Below, in pieces: positions 9,301-14,705 of a stretch of 28,459 bases of DNA. Under the pieces are notes generated by a model. The model did no database searches. It was given only the letters and a program-made list of their open reading frames with translations, and was not told the DNA's origin. Origin of the DNA: a virus; IMG/VR virus record IMGVR_UViG_3300032326_000319, positions 1 to 28,459 of that record. One strand, 5' to 3'. The position numbers and the translations under genes were made by a program. Numbering within the stretch: the first letter of the stretch is position 1; every line of letters starts with the position of its first letter.

Positions 9301-9425
9301 ACCAAACTATCAATCATATTACGATTGAATGTTCTTAATTTATCAGGTGTAATAAATCCCGTATTATTGTTTGGAAAACTGGCGTTGTTTTCGCTTATTA
9401 ACTGGTTTTTTGTTATTTCAGCCAT
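6378..9425 (-). CDS. Collagen-like tail fibre with two CBM5/12-like modules
   Basis: This 1015-residue fibre has an N-terminal, virion-attaching region (about 1-168; TPDKLRTFNRNMIDSL near residue 30). The rest is built of five Gly-X-Y blocks made of GTS, GVN, GVS and GIN triplets, around residues 174-212, 264-320, 372-455, 572-733 and 820-890. Two similar modules of about 50 residues (near 212-262 and 320-372) carry the W...Y..(N)DVV.(Y/F)NGSSYIS...W.LVA pattern of chitin-binding CBM5/12 domains. Globular inserts lie at about 455-572 and 735-820, and there is a non-repetitive C-terminal domain (890-1015). Gly-X-Y blocks should form trimeric collagen-like rods that carry sugar-binding modules to the cell surface. 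It is the longest gene here and leads the adhesin group. Confidence 0.85.
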   Translation of the reverse strand: MAEITKNQLISENNASFPNNNTGFITPDKLRTFNRNMIDSLVDEITYNADSASVSGSLASLQNQVNTLVVSGGVIVEEEGALLGVAGTFDFVGSTITASVSNGTATIRVNATQTDISALNAFTASADAEINSLQAKTGSYATTGSNVFVGGQTITGSLAITGSITVNGTTFSNGTSGTSGTSGVSGTNGSAGTSGVSGTSGVNGTSGVSGTSGTSFTWQGTWIGTPVVYTINDVVEYNGSSYISLITNNQNNTPDVDPAKWALVAEAGSNGTSGVNGTSGVNGTSGVNGSSGTSGANGSSGTSGVSGTSGVNGTSGVNGSSGTSFTWRGAWNSGTTYSVNDVVLFNGSSYISIAGSNTNQNPATQTMFWSLVASAGSNGTSGVSGTSGVNGTSGVNGTSGVNGAAGSSGSSGVSGTSGVNGTSGINGTSGINGTSGISGTSGTSGVSGTSGVNGADGQSNTFFPYNARTNITSGNPGNANIIWNNATQQSATQINVSHLDRSGDDVDLFLGLIPSGSTIIIQDQNNSDQFQKWTFGTGNEVGPNSYWEFPATFVTSSFSFTGGENILLIIAQTPSGTSGTSGVNGTSGVNGANGSSGTSGVSGTSGVNGVAGSSGTSGINGTSGIDGTSGVNGTSGVNGSSGTSGVNGTSGVNGTSGVNGTFGTSGINGTSGVNGADGTSGVNGTSGVNGTSGVNGANGTSGVNGTSGINGTSGVNGVNGTSGTSGVTGTSGTSGQTALAFPYTGSAQVTGSFGVTGSISLRSGSFSGSLIDNITDTFSVPRVEHIVTLTSASYAGLVTASLIDDNTLYIVSASNITAGTSGTSGVNGTSGINGTSGVNGAAGTSGVNGTSGINGVNGTSGINGVNGTSGTSGLTGTSGVNGTSGTSGVSGASFPFTGSAIITGSLTVTGSAQGNVVSITVSSNTASVDLNAGDFHTVTLGASATTFFNITNIKPGEVSNILVNTNTASTASFSSNVRQPTGSFYVASASGSRDILTLISFDTSSVNLVAVNRLV
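6760..8920 (-). repeat. Collagen-like Gly-X-Y coding repeats
   Basis: Five blocks of short tandem repeats encode GTSGVN/GTSGVS/GTSGIN units, interrupted by non-repetitive modules. Codon choice varies between copies, so the DNA repeat is imperfect although the protein repeat is strict. Only a few units depart from the pattern, for example one GTF. The complementary strand of these repeats creates long false proline-rich open frames. Confidence 0.85.
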
Positions 9426-9436
9426 TGTTGTAGTGT

Positions 9437-9454
9437 TATTTATATATATTTATA
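9437..9454 (-). promoter_or_regulatory. Tandem TATAAATA boxes ahead of the collagen-like fibre
   Basis: The minus strand holds TATAAATA at 9444-9437 and again at 9454-9447, spaced 10 nt, 11 nt upstream of the fibre ATG. The sequence equals the T4 late promoter core. A phage late-sigma-like protein is encoded in this window. The A/T-rich background makes chance occurrence possible, and no transcript evidence is available here. Confidence 0.3.
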
Positions 9455-9686
9455 TATCTCCAATATCAAATCCATTAGAAAAGCCTGATGAGAATGCTCC
9501 CTGTACTATAGGTGCAGATTGTGTTTGACCTATACTTTGATTTTGTAAATATCCTTTACAACATTTAACATCGTAAGTATTACTATCCAAACAAATACAT
9601 CCTCTTCTACTATTTTTAGGTGAAGATTTCCCCCACGTAGGACCTATGAATATACCATAAGGTGGCTGTTTCTTTGTGTATGACAT
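9450..9686 (-). CDS. Small Cys-rich protein linked to tail fibres
   Basis: The product is 78 residues. The core RRGCICLDSNTYDVKCCKG..QNQSIGQ has a C-x-C-x8-C-C pattern followed by a Gln/Ile-Gly segment. I recognise this arrangement as a small protein commonly next to collagen-like fibre genes in Bacteroidetes phages, where its role is not known. The cysteines could bind a metal or form disulfides on the virion. It sits directly before the 1015-residue fibre gene and has its own leader with a TTGTTATAT word 22 nt upstream. Confidence 0.6.
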   Translation of the reverse strand: MSYTKKQPPYGIFIGPTWGKSSPKNSRRGCICLDSNTYDVKCCKGYLQNQSIGQTQSAPIVQGAFSSGFSNGFDIGDI

Positions 9687-9708
9687 ATTATTTAATCATT
9701 CATTTATT

Positions 9709-9718
9709 ATATAACAAT
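9709..9718 (-). promoter_or_regulatory. TTGTTATAT leader motif
   Basis: The minus strand reads ATTGTTATAT, 22 nt upstream of the ATG at 9686. This is exactly the spacing found for the same word before the small terminase gene (12220-12229). It marks the likely start of the fibre operon. Confidence 0.4.
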
Positions 9719-9741
9719 ATAACACTTAAATATAACACATC

Positions 9742-10014
9742 CTATTTCATGCTCTTTAACATCTCTTTATGCATCAACTCTTCTAAAAATGCCTTATCAC
9801 TTCTGTAAGATAATAAGAGTAAGCATTTTTCCAATGGTTGACGGACTACATCATCTATTTTTAAGATATCATCACCCGCTAATTGAACTATTGTGGAGTA
9901 AGGACCCCACTTCTTTCCAAAATTGATTTGATGCTGGGTGGTACTTCCTCCATTCCCATCAAATAGTTCATTGTATCTTTCAGCAAGTCCGTTAACAAAT
10001 TGCGTAAAAAAAAA
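9742..10014 (-). CDS. -1 frame extension of the tail assembly chaperone-like protein
   Basis: Reading the run of ten T in the -1 frame gives an open frame that continues 144 nt past the zero-frame stop and ends at TAG (9742-9744). The added sequence (88 residues after the slip) includes NFGKKWGPYSTIVQLAGDDI and LEKCLLLLSYRSDKAFLEEL. These look like genuine coding, with the W-G-x-Y/F...L/I..L..(G/N)DI.K pattern I know from C-termini of tail-chaperone-like proteins in this phage group. The full fusion would be 255 residues. It fills what would otherwise be an empty 200-nt gap before the next gene. It may arise by programmed -1 frameshifting, by polymerase slippage, or reflect a one-base error in the homopolymer. 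Confidence 0.75.
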   Translation of the reverse strand, partial: FFFTQFVNGLAERYNELFDGNGGSTTQHQINFGKKWGPYSTIVQLAGDDILKIDDVVRQPLEKCLLLLSYRSDKAFLEELMHKEMLKSMK

Positions 10015-10508
10015 AGTGCACCAAAGTGAATATCCATCCCTAATGAAAGGAATGGTGTTCCATCAATCTTACCATCGTATTCTTTAATATCGTATAACTT
10101 ACCAGTCTTTATAATAACAGGTCTGTATAGTATAGACATTATCTCTGCCCACTTATCATTTATAGTGAGTTCATTATACTTCGTAATATCTATGTACGAA
10201 CCATAACTCATATTAGATAGGTTAGGCTCAAATCCATATTCTACTCCATCTATTTTTATAATCTGTTGTAATGGTTGCTCTGTATTTGATAAGAATGTGG
10301 ATAAGTCCTTTTTAATCTTTACATAAGTTTCTATATCCAATTTGGCAATCCATTCTACGGGCATCTTACATAATCTATGAAACATAACTGCTGTCATTGC
10401 TTCATCACTATCTTCGTATGCTTTCAGGTCTTTAGATAATTCCAAATAATCTTTTAGTGTAACTGCTGACCAACTTTTCGGCACTACTATCTCTACTTCC
10501 TTTTTCAT
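9888..10508 (-). CDS. Tail assembly chaperone-like protein, zero-frame product
   Basis: The zero-frame product is 206 residues. It has a helical N-terminus (VPKSWSAVTLKDYLELSKDL), a conserved-looking centre (YGFEPNLSNMSYGSYIDITKYN), and a segment MSILYRPVIIKTGKLYDIKEYDG followed by GALFFLRNLL at the T10 run. This arrangement resembles a protein family that usually precedes the tape measure gene in Bacteroidetes siphophages and probably acts as a tail assembly chaperone. After the T10 run the zero frame yields only 39 more residues, while the -1 frame yields 88. Two products with different C-termini would match the gpG/gpGT strategy of other siphophages. Here the gene is far from its tape measure (19614-21944) and lies next to the terminase. 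Confidence 0.65.
   Translation of the reverse strand: MKKEVEIVVPKSWSAVTLKDYLELSKDLKAYEDSDEAMTAVMFHRLCKMPVEWIAKLDIETYVKIKKDLSTFLSNTEQPLQQIIKIDGVEYGFEPNLSNMSYGSYIDITKYNELTINDKWAEIMSILYRPVIIKTGKLYDIKEYDGKIDGTPFLSLGMDIHFGALFFLRNLLTDLLKDTMNYLMGMEEVPPSIKSILERSGVLTPQ
10006..10015 (-). other. T10 slippery site
   Basis: Ten consecutive T on the coding strand contain, in the zero frame, a T TTT TTT heptamer that fits the X XXY YYZ rule for -1 frameshifting. The -1 frame downstream is open and gives a better-looking C-terminus than the zero frame. Homopolymers of this length are also prone to polymerase slippage and to sequencing error. Confidence 0.75.
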
Positions 10509-10509
10509 A

Positions 10510-10749
10510 TTAGAATTGTTTTACTTCTCTGTATTGTTCTGGATTTTCTAATGAATAATCAATATCCAATGTACTACTACCGATTACTGGTTTGTATAAC
10601 TTTGATGTTATCTCTTTTAACTTACCCATCGCAGCGTTTCTCTGTTGTACTACTGTGATTGCTGTTGCTTTCAGGTCCTCAACCTGTCCTTCTAAATGTT
10701 TTACATAACTTAATAAATCATCTAAATCCTTTTGTGTAAATTGTTCCAT
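10510..10749 (-). CDS. Small coiled-coil protein
   Basis: The likely start is the ATG at 10749, one nucleotide after the terminase stop. An upstream ATG at 10794 would overlap the terminase by 44 nt. The resulting 79-residue protein begins MEQFTQKDLDDLLSYVKHLEG, and its first two thirds form a heptad-type helix. The C-terminus is DIDYSLENPEQYREVKQF. The gene ends one nucleotide before the chaperone-like gene. It could be a scaffold-like or assembly helper. The family is not recognised. Confidence 0.6.
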   Translation of the reverse strand: MEQFTQKDLDDLLSYVKHLEGQVEDLKATAITVVQQRNAAMGKLKEITSKLYKPVIGSSTLDIDYSLENPEQYREVKQF

Positions 10750-10750
10750 A

Positions 10751-11911
10751 TTATTTAACTGATATAATGTATTTTCCCTTTGATGTTGCAACATTACTTA
10801 ATCTTGCCATAGCACCATACCTCATTGCATCCATTAAGTGATCATTAAATGCATTAGGTCTATCTAATTGTTTTCCAAACCTGTCCGTTTCCCATTCGTA
10901 TCCATACGCTTCATTTAGGAGATTAGGACATTGTTTAGGGATTTTTAATTTATAATTCTGTAAGACCTGTATACCAAAGTTTATACTATCTTTACCTTTT
11001 ACTACTGGTTTTACATTATACCCCATTCGTTTTAGTTCTTCTATTAGTCTAGGTTCAGCACTATCCGCCCATATCTCTTCTCTACCTTCTACTAATTCTT
11101 TTAATTTGTTTGCTATATCACTAGTCACCATTCCTTTTTCGTAGCAGTGTTCTACTACATAGATTTCGTTATCCAGTTTCCATAAACTTACTATAGCAGT
11201 TGGGTCTAAACTATAACCAAAGTCCATAGCATAACATACAAACTCTGCGGTATTTGGTATTCCCTCCACTACCTCAAACTCATATATTGCTTTATCATTC
11301 GCAACAAACTCTCCTAATCCATATATTCTCCATGCTTTAGGATTACTCTTTTCCAATGCTTTAATTGCATTTATTATCTCTTTAGAAAGATATGGGTTAT
11401 CCCTAAATGTAGTGAAGTATCTGTGACAATCATCCATCATCCTTAACCAATGGAATGGTGATACAGTTGGGTTGTATGCCAATATGATAGGACCTGATGT
11501 TCGTATCATTAGTTGGAAGTAACTTTCTTCATCTAATTCATTTGACTCATCAATAAAAAGTATATCACTCTTTAGACCTCTCAACTTTTGTGGGTCATCA
11601 GTTGATATAAATTGTATCTCTGCATCATTATAGAATGTATATACTCTATCTGTAATGTTATAACAATCATCTTCCCATATACCCAATCCATTCATTATGT
11701 CCTTAAAGTCTTTAATGACTGTCCGTTTTAATGATGGTATAGTTCTTCTTACTATAGTAGCAGTTTGTTTATTTTGTAATAACTGAACTATAATCCATTG
11801 TAGTATTGCGTAACTCTTGCCACTCCTTGTGCCGCCCACATGATGAGTTACCCTTTTAGGTGAGTTCTGTTGGTTTTGGTAAGTTATAGTTGTCTCTATA
11901 TTAAGCTCCAT
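10751..11911 (-). CDS. terL: Terminase large subunit
   Basis: This 386-residue packaging motor has both expected domains. The ATPase shows Walker A GGTRSGKS (26-33), Walker B ILFIDE (117-122) and the coupling motif LAYNPT (144-149). The nuclease has the acidic residues of an RNase H fold: D230 in CYAMDFGYSLDPTA, D283 in WADSAEP, and D357/D361 in NDHLMDAMRYG. This is the PBSX/Terminase_3 type, slightly short for the family (about 400-450 residues). It pumps DNA into the prohead and cuts concatemers. The start overlaps the end of the small subunit by 11 nt, as in a coupled terS-terL pair. No portal gene follows, which is unusual. Confidence 0.95.
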   Translation of the reverse strand: MELNIETTITYQNQQNSPKRVTHHVGGTRSGKSYAILQWIIVQLLQNKQTATIVRRTIPSLKRTVIKDFKDIMNGLGIWEDDCYNITDRVYTFYNDAEIQFISTDDPQKLRGLKSDILFIDESNELDEESYFQLMIRTSGPIILAYNPTVSPFHWLRMMDDCHRYFTTFRDNPYLSKEIINAIKALEKSNPKAWRIYGLGEFVANDKAIYEFEVVEGIPNTAEFVCYAMDFGYSLDPTAIVSLWKLDNEIYVVEHCYEKGMVTSDIANKLKELVEGREEIWADSAEPRLIEELKRMGYNVKPVVKGKDSINFGIQVLQNYKLKIPKQCPNLLNEAYGYEWETDRFGKQLDRPNAFNDHLMDAMRYGAMARLSNVATSKGKYIISVK

Positions 11912-12197
11912 CTATATTCTTTTGATTGATATTGACCGTAATTTGTTCTATTCTTTGTGTAACTTCTGCTCTCATCTCTACTCTACTTTGTTTTGGAAGG
12001 TGGAACTCTAACATCTTTAATGCAATATCAACTGCTCCTTTAGGATCCTTCTTCATCAAATCTTCCATAATCTTTGGCAGGTTATCCAACACTTTATTAG
12101 TTGCTCTCGCAATACTAACTTTCATCATTTCAGTTGAACGATTGATAGCTCCTTTTGGACGGCCTCTACTTAACTTATTTCCTTGCTCAAATCCCAT
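11901..12197 (-). CDS. terS: Terminase small subunit (probable)
   Basis: The product is 98 residues, basic at the N-terminus with GNKLSRGRPKGAINRSTEMM, an AT-hook-like GRPKG segment common in small terminase subunits of this type. Helices follow (LDNLPKIMEDLMKKDPKGAVDIALKMLEFHLPK). The last segment (QRIEQITVNINQ) could mediate oligomerisation or contact TerL. It recognises the packaging site and loads the large subunit. It is translationally coupled to terL through an 11-nt overlap. The leader holds a TTGTTATAT word 22 nt upstream. Confidence 0.8.
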   Translation of the reverse strand: MGFEQGNKLSRGRPKGAINRSTEMMKVSIARATNKVLDNLPKIMEDLMKKDPKGAVDIALKMLEFHLPKQSRVEMRAEVTQRIEQITVNINQKNIDGA

Positions 12198-12219
12198 GTT
12201 ATTCCGTGTTATTTAATTA

Positions 12220-12229
12220 TATAACAACT
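12220..12229 (-). promoter_or_regulatory. TTGTTATAT leader motif ahead of terS
   Basis: The minus strand reads GTTGTTATAT, 22 nt upstream of the small terminase ATG, overlapping the stop of the 59-residue ORF. The spacing is the same as at 9709-9718. This is a candidate promoter element for the packaging genes. Confidence 0.35.
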
Positions 12230-12407
12230 ACTCTGCCTTTTGTTGTGTATGCATCTTTGGAATAGTAATGATTGGAGTTGGTGGAGGTGCTGGATTGTTT
12301 ATCTCCCACTCCTTAATCCTTTCAATCCAATTCTCTTCATCTTCTTTTATCAATCTGTGAAACTCTGTAAACCAAAGTTGCAACCATTCTTCGTTCGGTT
12401 CTTCCAT
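12228..12407 (-). CDS. 59-residue protein between sigma factor and terS
   Basis: An ATG at 12407, 4 nt after the sigma-like gene stop, opens a 59-residue frame ending in TAG at 12228-12230. The product begins MEEPNEEWLQLWFTEFHRLI, an acidic amphipathic helix. It continues with EENWIERIKEWE and ends with a proline run (NPAPPPTPIITIP). The tight spacing and helix-plus-Pro-tail composition support a real gene. I do not recognise it. It may be an assembly or packaging accessory. Confidence 0.6.
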   Translation of the reverse strand: MEEPNEEWLQLWFTEFHRLIKEDEENWIERIKEWEINNPAPPPTPIITIPKMHTQQKAE

Positions 12408-12411
12408 AGTG

Positions 12412-12957
12412 TTATTGTTTTTCTTTTGTGAATGGATTACTTAATGTATTTTTTAGATGTACTCTTATCTTCTTAGTATTTAAGAATGCTGTACTCTTAC
12501 TTATCTTTATTGTACTTGCTAATTTGTCCAAAGTCATCTGGTCATCCAACAAATACATCTGCGCTAACTTAGATGATGCCCATAGTTTCGTACTTTCTAA
12601 TCTTTTTAATTCTGCAATCATTTGATTATAAGCATCTTCCAACTTTTTATCAAACTCTTCATCATAGGTTTCAATTACGTCATCATGTTTTTGTGTAAAC
12701 TCACACATCTTATTTTCACTCTTTATTTTATTTATAAATCTAGTCTTTATAAACAATCTACAATATTGTAAGTTAAACGAGTCTTCATACCATAGTTTAG
12801 GATTTATAGATTGAGATAGGTAAAGGTATAATTCACTTACCATTTCTTTTGCAGCTTCTCTATCTTTACATATATTGTTTGCAGCACCCAATAACCATTT
12901 ATGATGATTACGATATAGGTAATCTAATCTTCTATTGTTTTCTATACTATTGTTCAT
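12412..12957 (-). CDS. ECF-like RNA polymerase sigma factor
   Basis: This 181-residue protein has the layout of a small sigma-70 family factor. The N-terminal part resembles region 2 (LDYLYRNHHKWLLGAANNICKDREAAKEMVSELYLYLSQ, residues about 11-49). An acidic linker follows, and then region 4 with a helix-turn-helix (LAQMYLLDDQMTLDKLASTIKISKSTAFLNTKKIRVHLK, about 131-169). It should direct host RNA polymerase to phage promoters or act in packaging-gene regulation, since it lies just upstream of the terminase genes. Similar small sigma-like proteins next to terS are common in Bacteroidetes phages. The start overlaps the upstream gene by 11 nt. Confidence 0.75.
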   Translation of the reverse strand: MNNSIENNRRLDYLYRNHHKWLLGAANNICKDREAAKEMVSELYLYLSQSINPKLWYEDSFNLQYCRLFIKTRFINKIKSENKMCEFTQKHDDVIETYDEEFDKKLEDAYNQMIAELKRLESTKLWASSKLAQMYLLDDQMTLDKLASTIKISKSTAFLNTKKIRVHLKNTLSNPFTKEKQ

Positions 12958-13165
12958 TAAGTTTTACATAAGATCTTAAGTCATTAACGCAACTGCCCCA
13001 TAATCCTGCTGATGAAGGACAACTACAAGGTTGGTTTGTTTTTTCATTTCTTATCTTATTACATAGTGCCCAAAACTTATTCATTAAATCTTCTGGTAAA
13101 TGATTTTTTACCCGTTTTAGGTCTTCTTTTAGTCCTTCTAATTCTTCTGTTGTTAGCTTTTCCAT
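12947..13165 (-). CDS. Small protein with Cys motif, unknown
   Basis: The product is 72 residues. The first half is a charged helix (LTTEELEGLKEDLKRVKNHL). The second half contains NQPCSCPSSAGLWGSCVNDL, a C-x-C...C pattern that might bind a metal. It overlaps the sigma-like gene by 11 nt and follows the 63-residue Cys-containing gene by 3 nt, so it belongs to that small-gene operon. The function is unknown. Confidence 0.6.
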   Translation of the reverse strand: MEKLTTEELEGLKEDLKRVKNHLPEDLMNKFWALCNKIRNEKTNQPCSCPSSAGLWGSCVNDLRSYVKLNEQ

Positions 13166-13168
13166 ATT

Positions 13169-13360
13169 TTAGTTTAATTTAATTCCTTCGTTACATCCAA
13201 AAAACTCATTCAACCATATCCTACGTTCCTCACAGCCACAATTTGCGTACCCTAGCTTCAACGCAATCCAACTGGCTATATTCTTACCCCAACCTAGTGT
13301 TAAAACATTTATAACACCATCTAAAATGTTTCCTACCTTAATTAAGCATATTCGTTTCAT
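13169..13360 (-). CDS. Small protein with CGCEERR motif
   Basis: The product is 63 residues. The segment IASWIALKLGYANCGCEERRIWLNEFFG carries a C-x-C-x-x-R-R centre. I recognise it as a recurrent small protein of Bacteroidetes phages, often found near sigma or terminase genes, without a known role. The N-terminus (ICLIKVGNILDGVINVLTLGWG) is hydrophobic and might associate with membrane. The start overlaps the HNH gene end by 4 nt. Confidence 0.6.
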   Translation of the reverse strand: MKRICLIKVGNILDGVINVLTLGWGKNIASWIALKLGYANCGCEERRIWLNEFFGCNEGIKLN

Positions 13361-13749
13361 AACTTATTTTGCTTCTTAAACTGAATTGATTTTACCTTAT
13401 TCTGTGAGTAAGTAAGTGCCTGTAGATTTTCTAATCGGTTATCAGCTTTGTTTTCGTTGATGTGATCTACTATTTGATTGCGTTTTAATGTTTTACCAAA
13501 ACTCTCAAATACTACTCTATGCACTCTCTTCCATATTCTTTCTGTATTTCCATCAATAGTTTTACGGTACAGCCCCACATAGACATAACCGGTTGGATGG
13601 TTTCTCTGTCTCAATAATCTAAATGATTTTCCCCAACGAGGTGAGTAATAGTTTGTAAAAGTTCGTCCAAGGTTTGATACATAATAGTCATCAAATCCTA
13701 CAATAGGTTTAATTTCTTCACCTTCTAATAGTAATGATTGTGTATTCAT
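13357..13749 (-). CDS. HNH homing endonuclease with NUMOD4
   Basis: The 130-residue protein has an N-terminal NUMOD4 region (EEIKPIVGFDDYYVSNLGRT, residues 11-30). It continues with GYVYVGLYRK and a compact HNH nuclease: VHRVVFESFG (76-85), VDHINENKADNRLENLQAL (94-112) with D95/H96 and the conserved Asn residues, and the closing YSQN. It is a free-standing phage homing endonuclease that nicks or cuts intronless sites and promotes its own spread. It sits between a terminator and the small Cys genes, in a region of accessory genes, which fits a mobile insertion. Confidence 0.92.
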   Translation of the reverse strand: MNTQSLLLEGEEIKPIVGFDDYYVSNLGRTFTNYYSPRWGKSFRLLRQRNHPTGYVYVGLYRKTIDGNTERIWKRVHRVVFESFGKTLKRNQIVDHINENKADNRLENLQALTYSQNKVKSIQFKKQNKL

Positions 13750-13774
13750 AAGTAGTTTTTGGTTATTTAGTTCT

Positions 13775-13805
13775 TAAAAAACCGCAGAGACGTATTCCCT
13801 GCGGT
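13775..13805 (-). terminator. Rho-independent terminator or attenuator
   Basis: On the minus strand ACCGCAGGGA pairs with TCTCTGCGGT (10 bp with one G-U), with a 5-nt loop, followed by six T. It lies 26 nt upstream of the HNH ATG. It ends the candidate small RNA that starts near 13853, or attenuates transcription into the HNH gene. Confidence 0.88.
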
Positions 13806-13853
13806 CTAGAAACAATTCATCAAATGGCAGTTTGATATTGTGTACCCGTAACA
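13775..13853 (-). ncRNA. Candidate ~80-nt small RNA
   Basis: A Bacteroidetes-type promoter (13860-13891) would start transcription near 13853 and the terminator at 13775-13805 would end it. The RNA would have a first hairpin, CAATATCAAA pairing with TTTGAT-GA-ATTG (10 bp with a 2-nt bulge) around the loop CTGCCA, and then the terminator hairpin. No open frame is present. Promoter, hairpin and terminator in 110 nt is the classic layout of a trans-acting or antisense RNA. The alternative is an attenuated leader of the HNH gene. Confidence 0.5.
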
Positions 13854-13859
13854 ATTTAA

Positions 13860-13891
13860 CAAATATAATAAAAAAAATTGTAATATCCAAG
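13860..13891 (-). promoter_or_regulatory. Bacteroidetes-type promoter for the small RNA
   Basis: The minus strand shows CTTG, a 20-nt spacer, then TATATTTG, matching the TAnnTTTG -7 box and TTG/TTTG -33 box known for Bacteroidetes. The same arrangement and spacing occur at 14706-14737. Confidence 0.55.
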
Positions 13892-13895
13892 TACA

Positions 13896-14126
13896 TTATA
13901 TTTTATTTATTTGTAATTGTTCTAATAATTCATTTACCCTGAATATATGTTTAACTTCAGCTGTCAAACCAGGTATAATAACTGCTCTACCTCTAGTATC
14001 AATATATTCATTTATTATTTCGTATGTTAAATACTCATCTATAAACTTCCAATCTTTTTTAGAAATTTTACCTGCTTCAGTTTCTAACAACTTAAATAGT
14101 TTCTTTTTAATTTCTTTCTTTTTCAT
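13896..14126 (-). CDS. Small basic protein, unknown
   Basis: The ATG at 14126 lies two nucleotides after the stop of the upstream gene and gives 76 residues. A longer version would need a TTG start inside that gene. The protein is Lys-rich at the N-terminus (MKKKEIKKKLFKLLETEAG). It then has DWKFIDEYLTYEIINEYIDTRG and a VIIPGLTAEVKHIFRVNELLEQL end, all probably helical. The gene forms a two-gene unit with 14129-14392. I do not recognise the family. A role in early phage takeover is possible but not shown. Confidence 0.55.
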   Translation of the reverse strand: MKKKEIKKKLFKLLETEAGKISKKDWKFIDEYLTYEIINEYIDTRGRAVIIPGLTAEVKHIFRVNELLEQLQINKI

Positions 14127-14128
14127 AA

Positions 14129-14392
14129 TCAATCCCAACTTTTAGTTACATTATTAAACACATCTATTACATTGGTATAACGATTTATTAACTTAAATTG
14201 CTGAAGTGATAGTTTTTTATTATTGATACAGTAAGCAATTGTATTTCCAATATTTGTCAACCATACATCTTTTTCCCAATCTTTAGGAAAGTTATGTTTG
14301 CAATAATCAAGAGATTTAATTAAAAAATCTCTGCAATCATTACCACTCATTTCATCAAATCTTTCTTTAATAATTTCTTCAGTATTTTTCAT
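14129..14392 (-). CDS. Small phage protein, unknown
   Basis: The product is 87 residues and mostly helical (MKNTEEIIKERFDEMSGNDC, KDWEKDVWLTNIGNTIAYCI). The A/T-rich leader connects it to the structured gene-free stretch upstream, so its mRNA may carry a leader of about 300 nt. It is followed directly by the basic 76-residue gene. I do not recognise the family. Confidence 0.55.
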   Translation of the reverse strand: MKNTEEIIKERFDEMSGNDCRDFLIKSLDYCKHNFPKDWEKDVWLTNIGNTIAYCINNKKLSLQQFKLINRYTNVIDVFNNVTKSWD

Positions 14393-14399
14393 AACATAT

Positions 14400-14699
14400 T
14401 TTTTTTAATAATTTAAGAATAATTCAGGAGAATAACTACTCCCCGTCAAAGCAGTTTTCTTCCTATAAAGCTTCAGAGTTCATATAGTTGTGAGTTCTTA
14501 CCTCCTACACTATATTAGTTCACCTCTCTTACTGTCTCCGTTACACTACACTAACTTACCCATTATAGGCCAAAGGTGTTCCTCCCACTTACGAACCCTT
14601 CCCAACTGCTTCGTTTGGGCTAGGTAATTGATTTACTATATCAATTAGGACACTACGGATGAATGTTTTAGAGTGATATACCGCACTCAAAGATATTCG
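14400..14699 (-). ncRNA. Candidate structured RNA or long leader (~300 nt)
   Basis: This stretch has no open frame of note on either strand and is visibly richer in G/C than the rest of the intergenic DNA. On the minus strand it folds into local hairpins: GAGTG/CACTC (14684-14688 with 14671-14675), TAATTGAT/ATCAATTA (14640-14647 with 14625-14632), CCCAA/TTGGG (14615-14619 with 14601-14605), ATATAGT/ACTATAT (14509-14515 with 14482-14488), and a GGAG/CTCC element near 14432-14443. A Bacteroidetes-type promoter lies just upstream. I find no match to tRNA, tmRNA, RNase P or group I intron signatures. It could be a free RNA or a structured leader of the gene at 14129-14392. Confidence 0.5.
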
Positions 14700-14705
14700 G
14701 TAATA

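Noticed and set aside
14662-14675. GTTTTAGAG on the plus strand, reminiscent of a Cas9-type CRISPR repeat start
   Set aside because: Single occurrence, no repeat-spacer array and no cas gene; chance match.
14400-14700. tRNA, tmRNA, RNase P RNA or group I intron in the gene-free stretch
   Set aside because: I found no cloverleaf, no tmRNA 5'/3' ends, no RNase P core and no intron core motifs. Only local hairpins are visible, so no named family is claimed.
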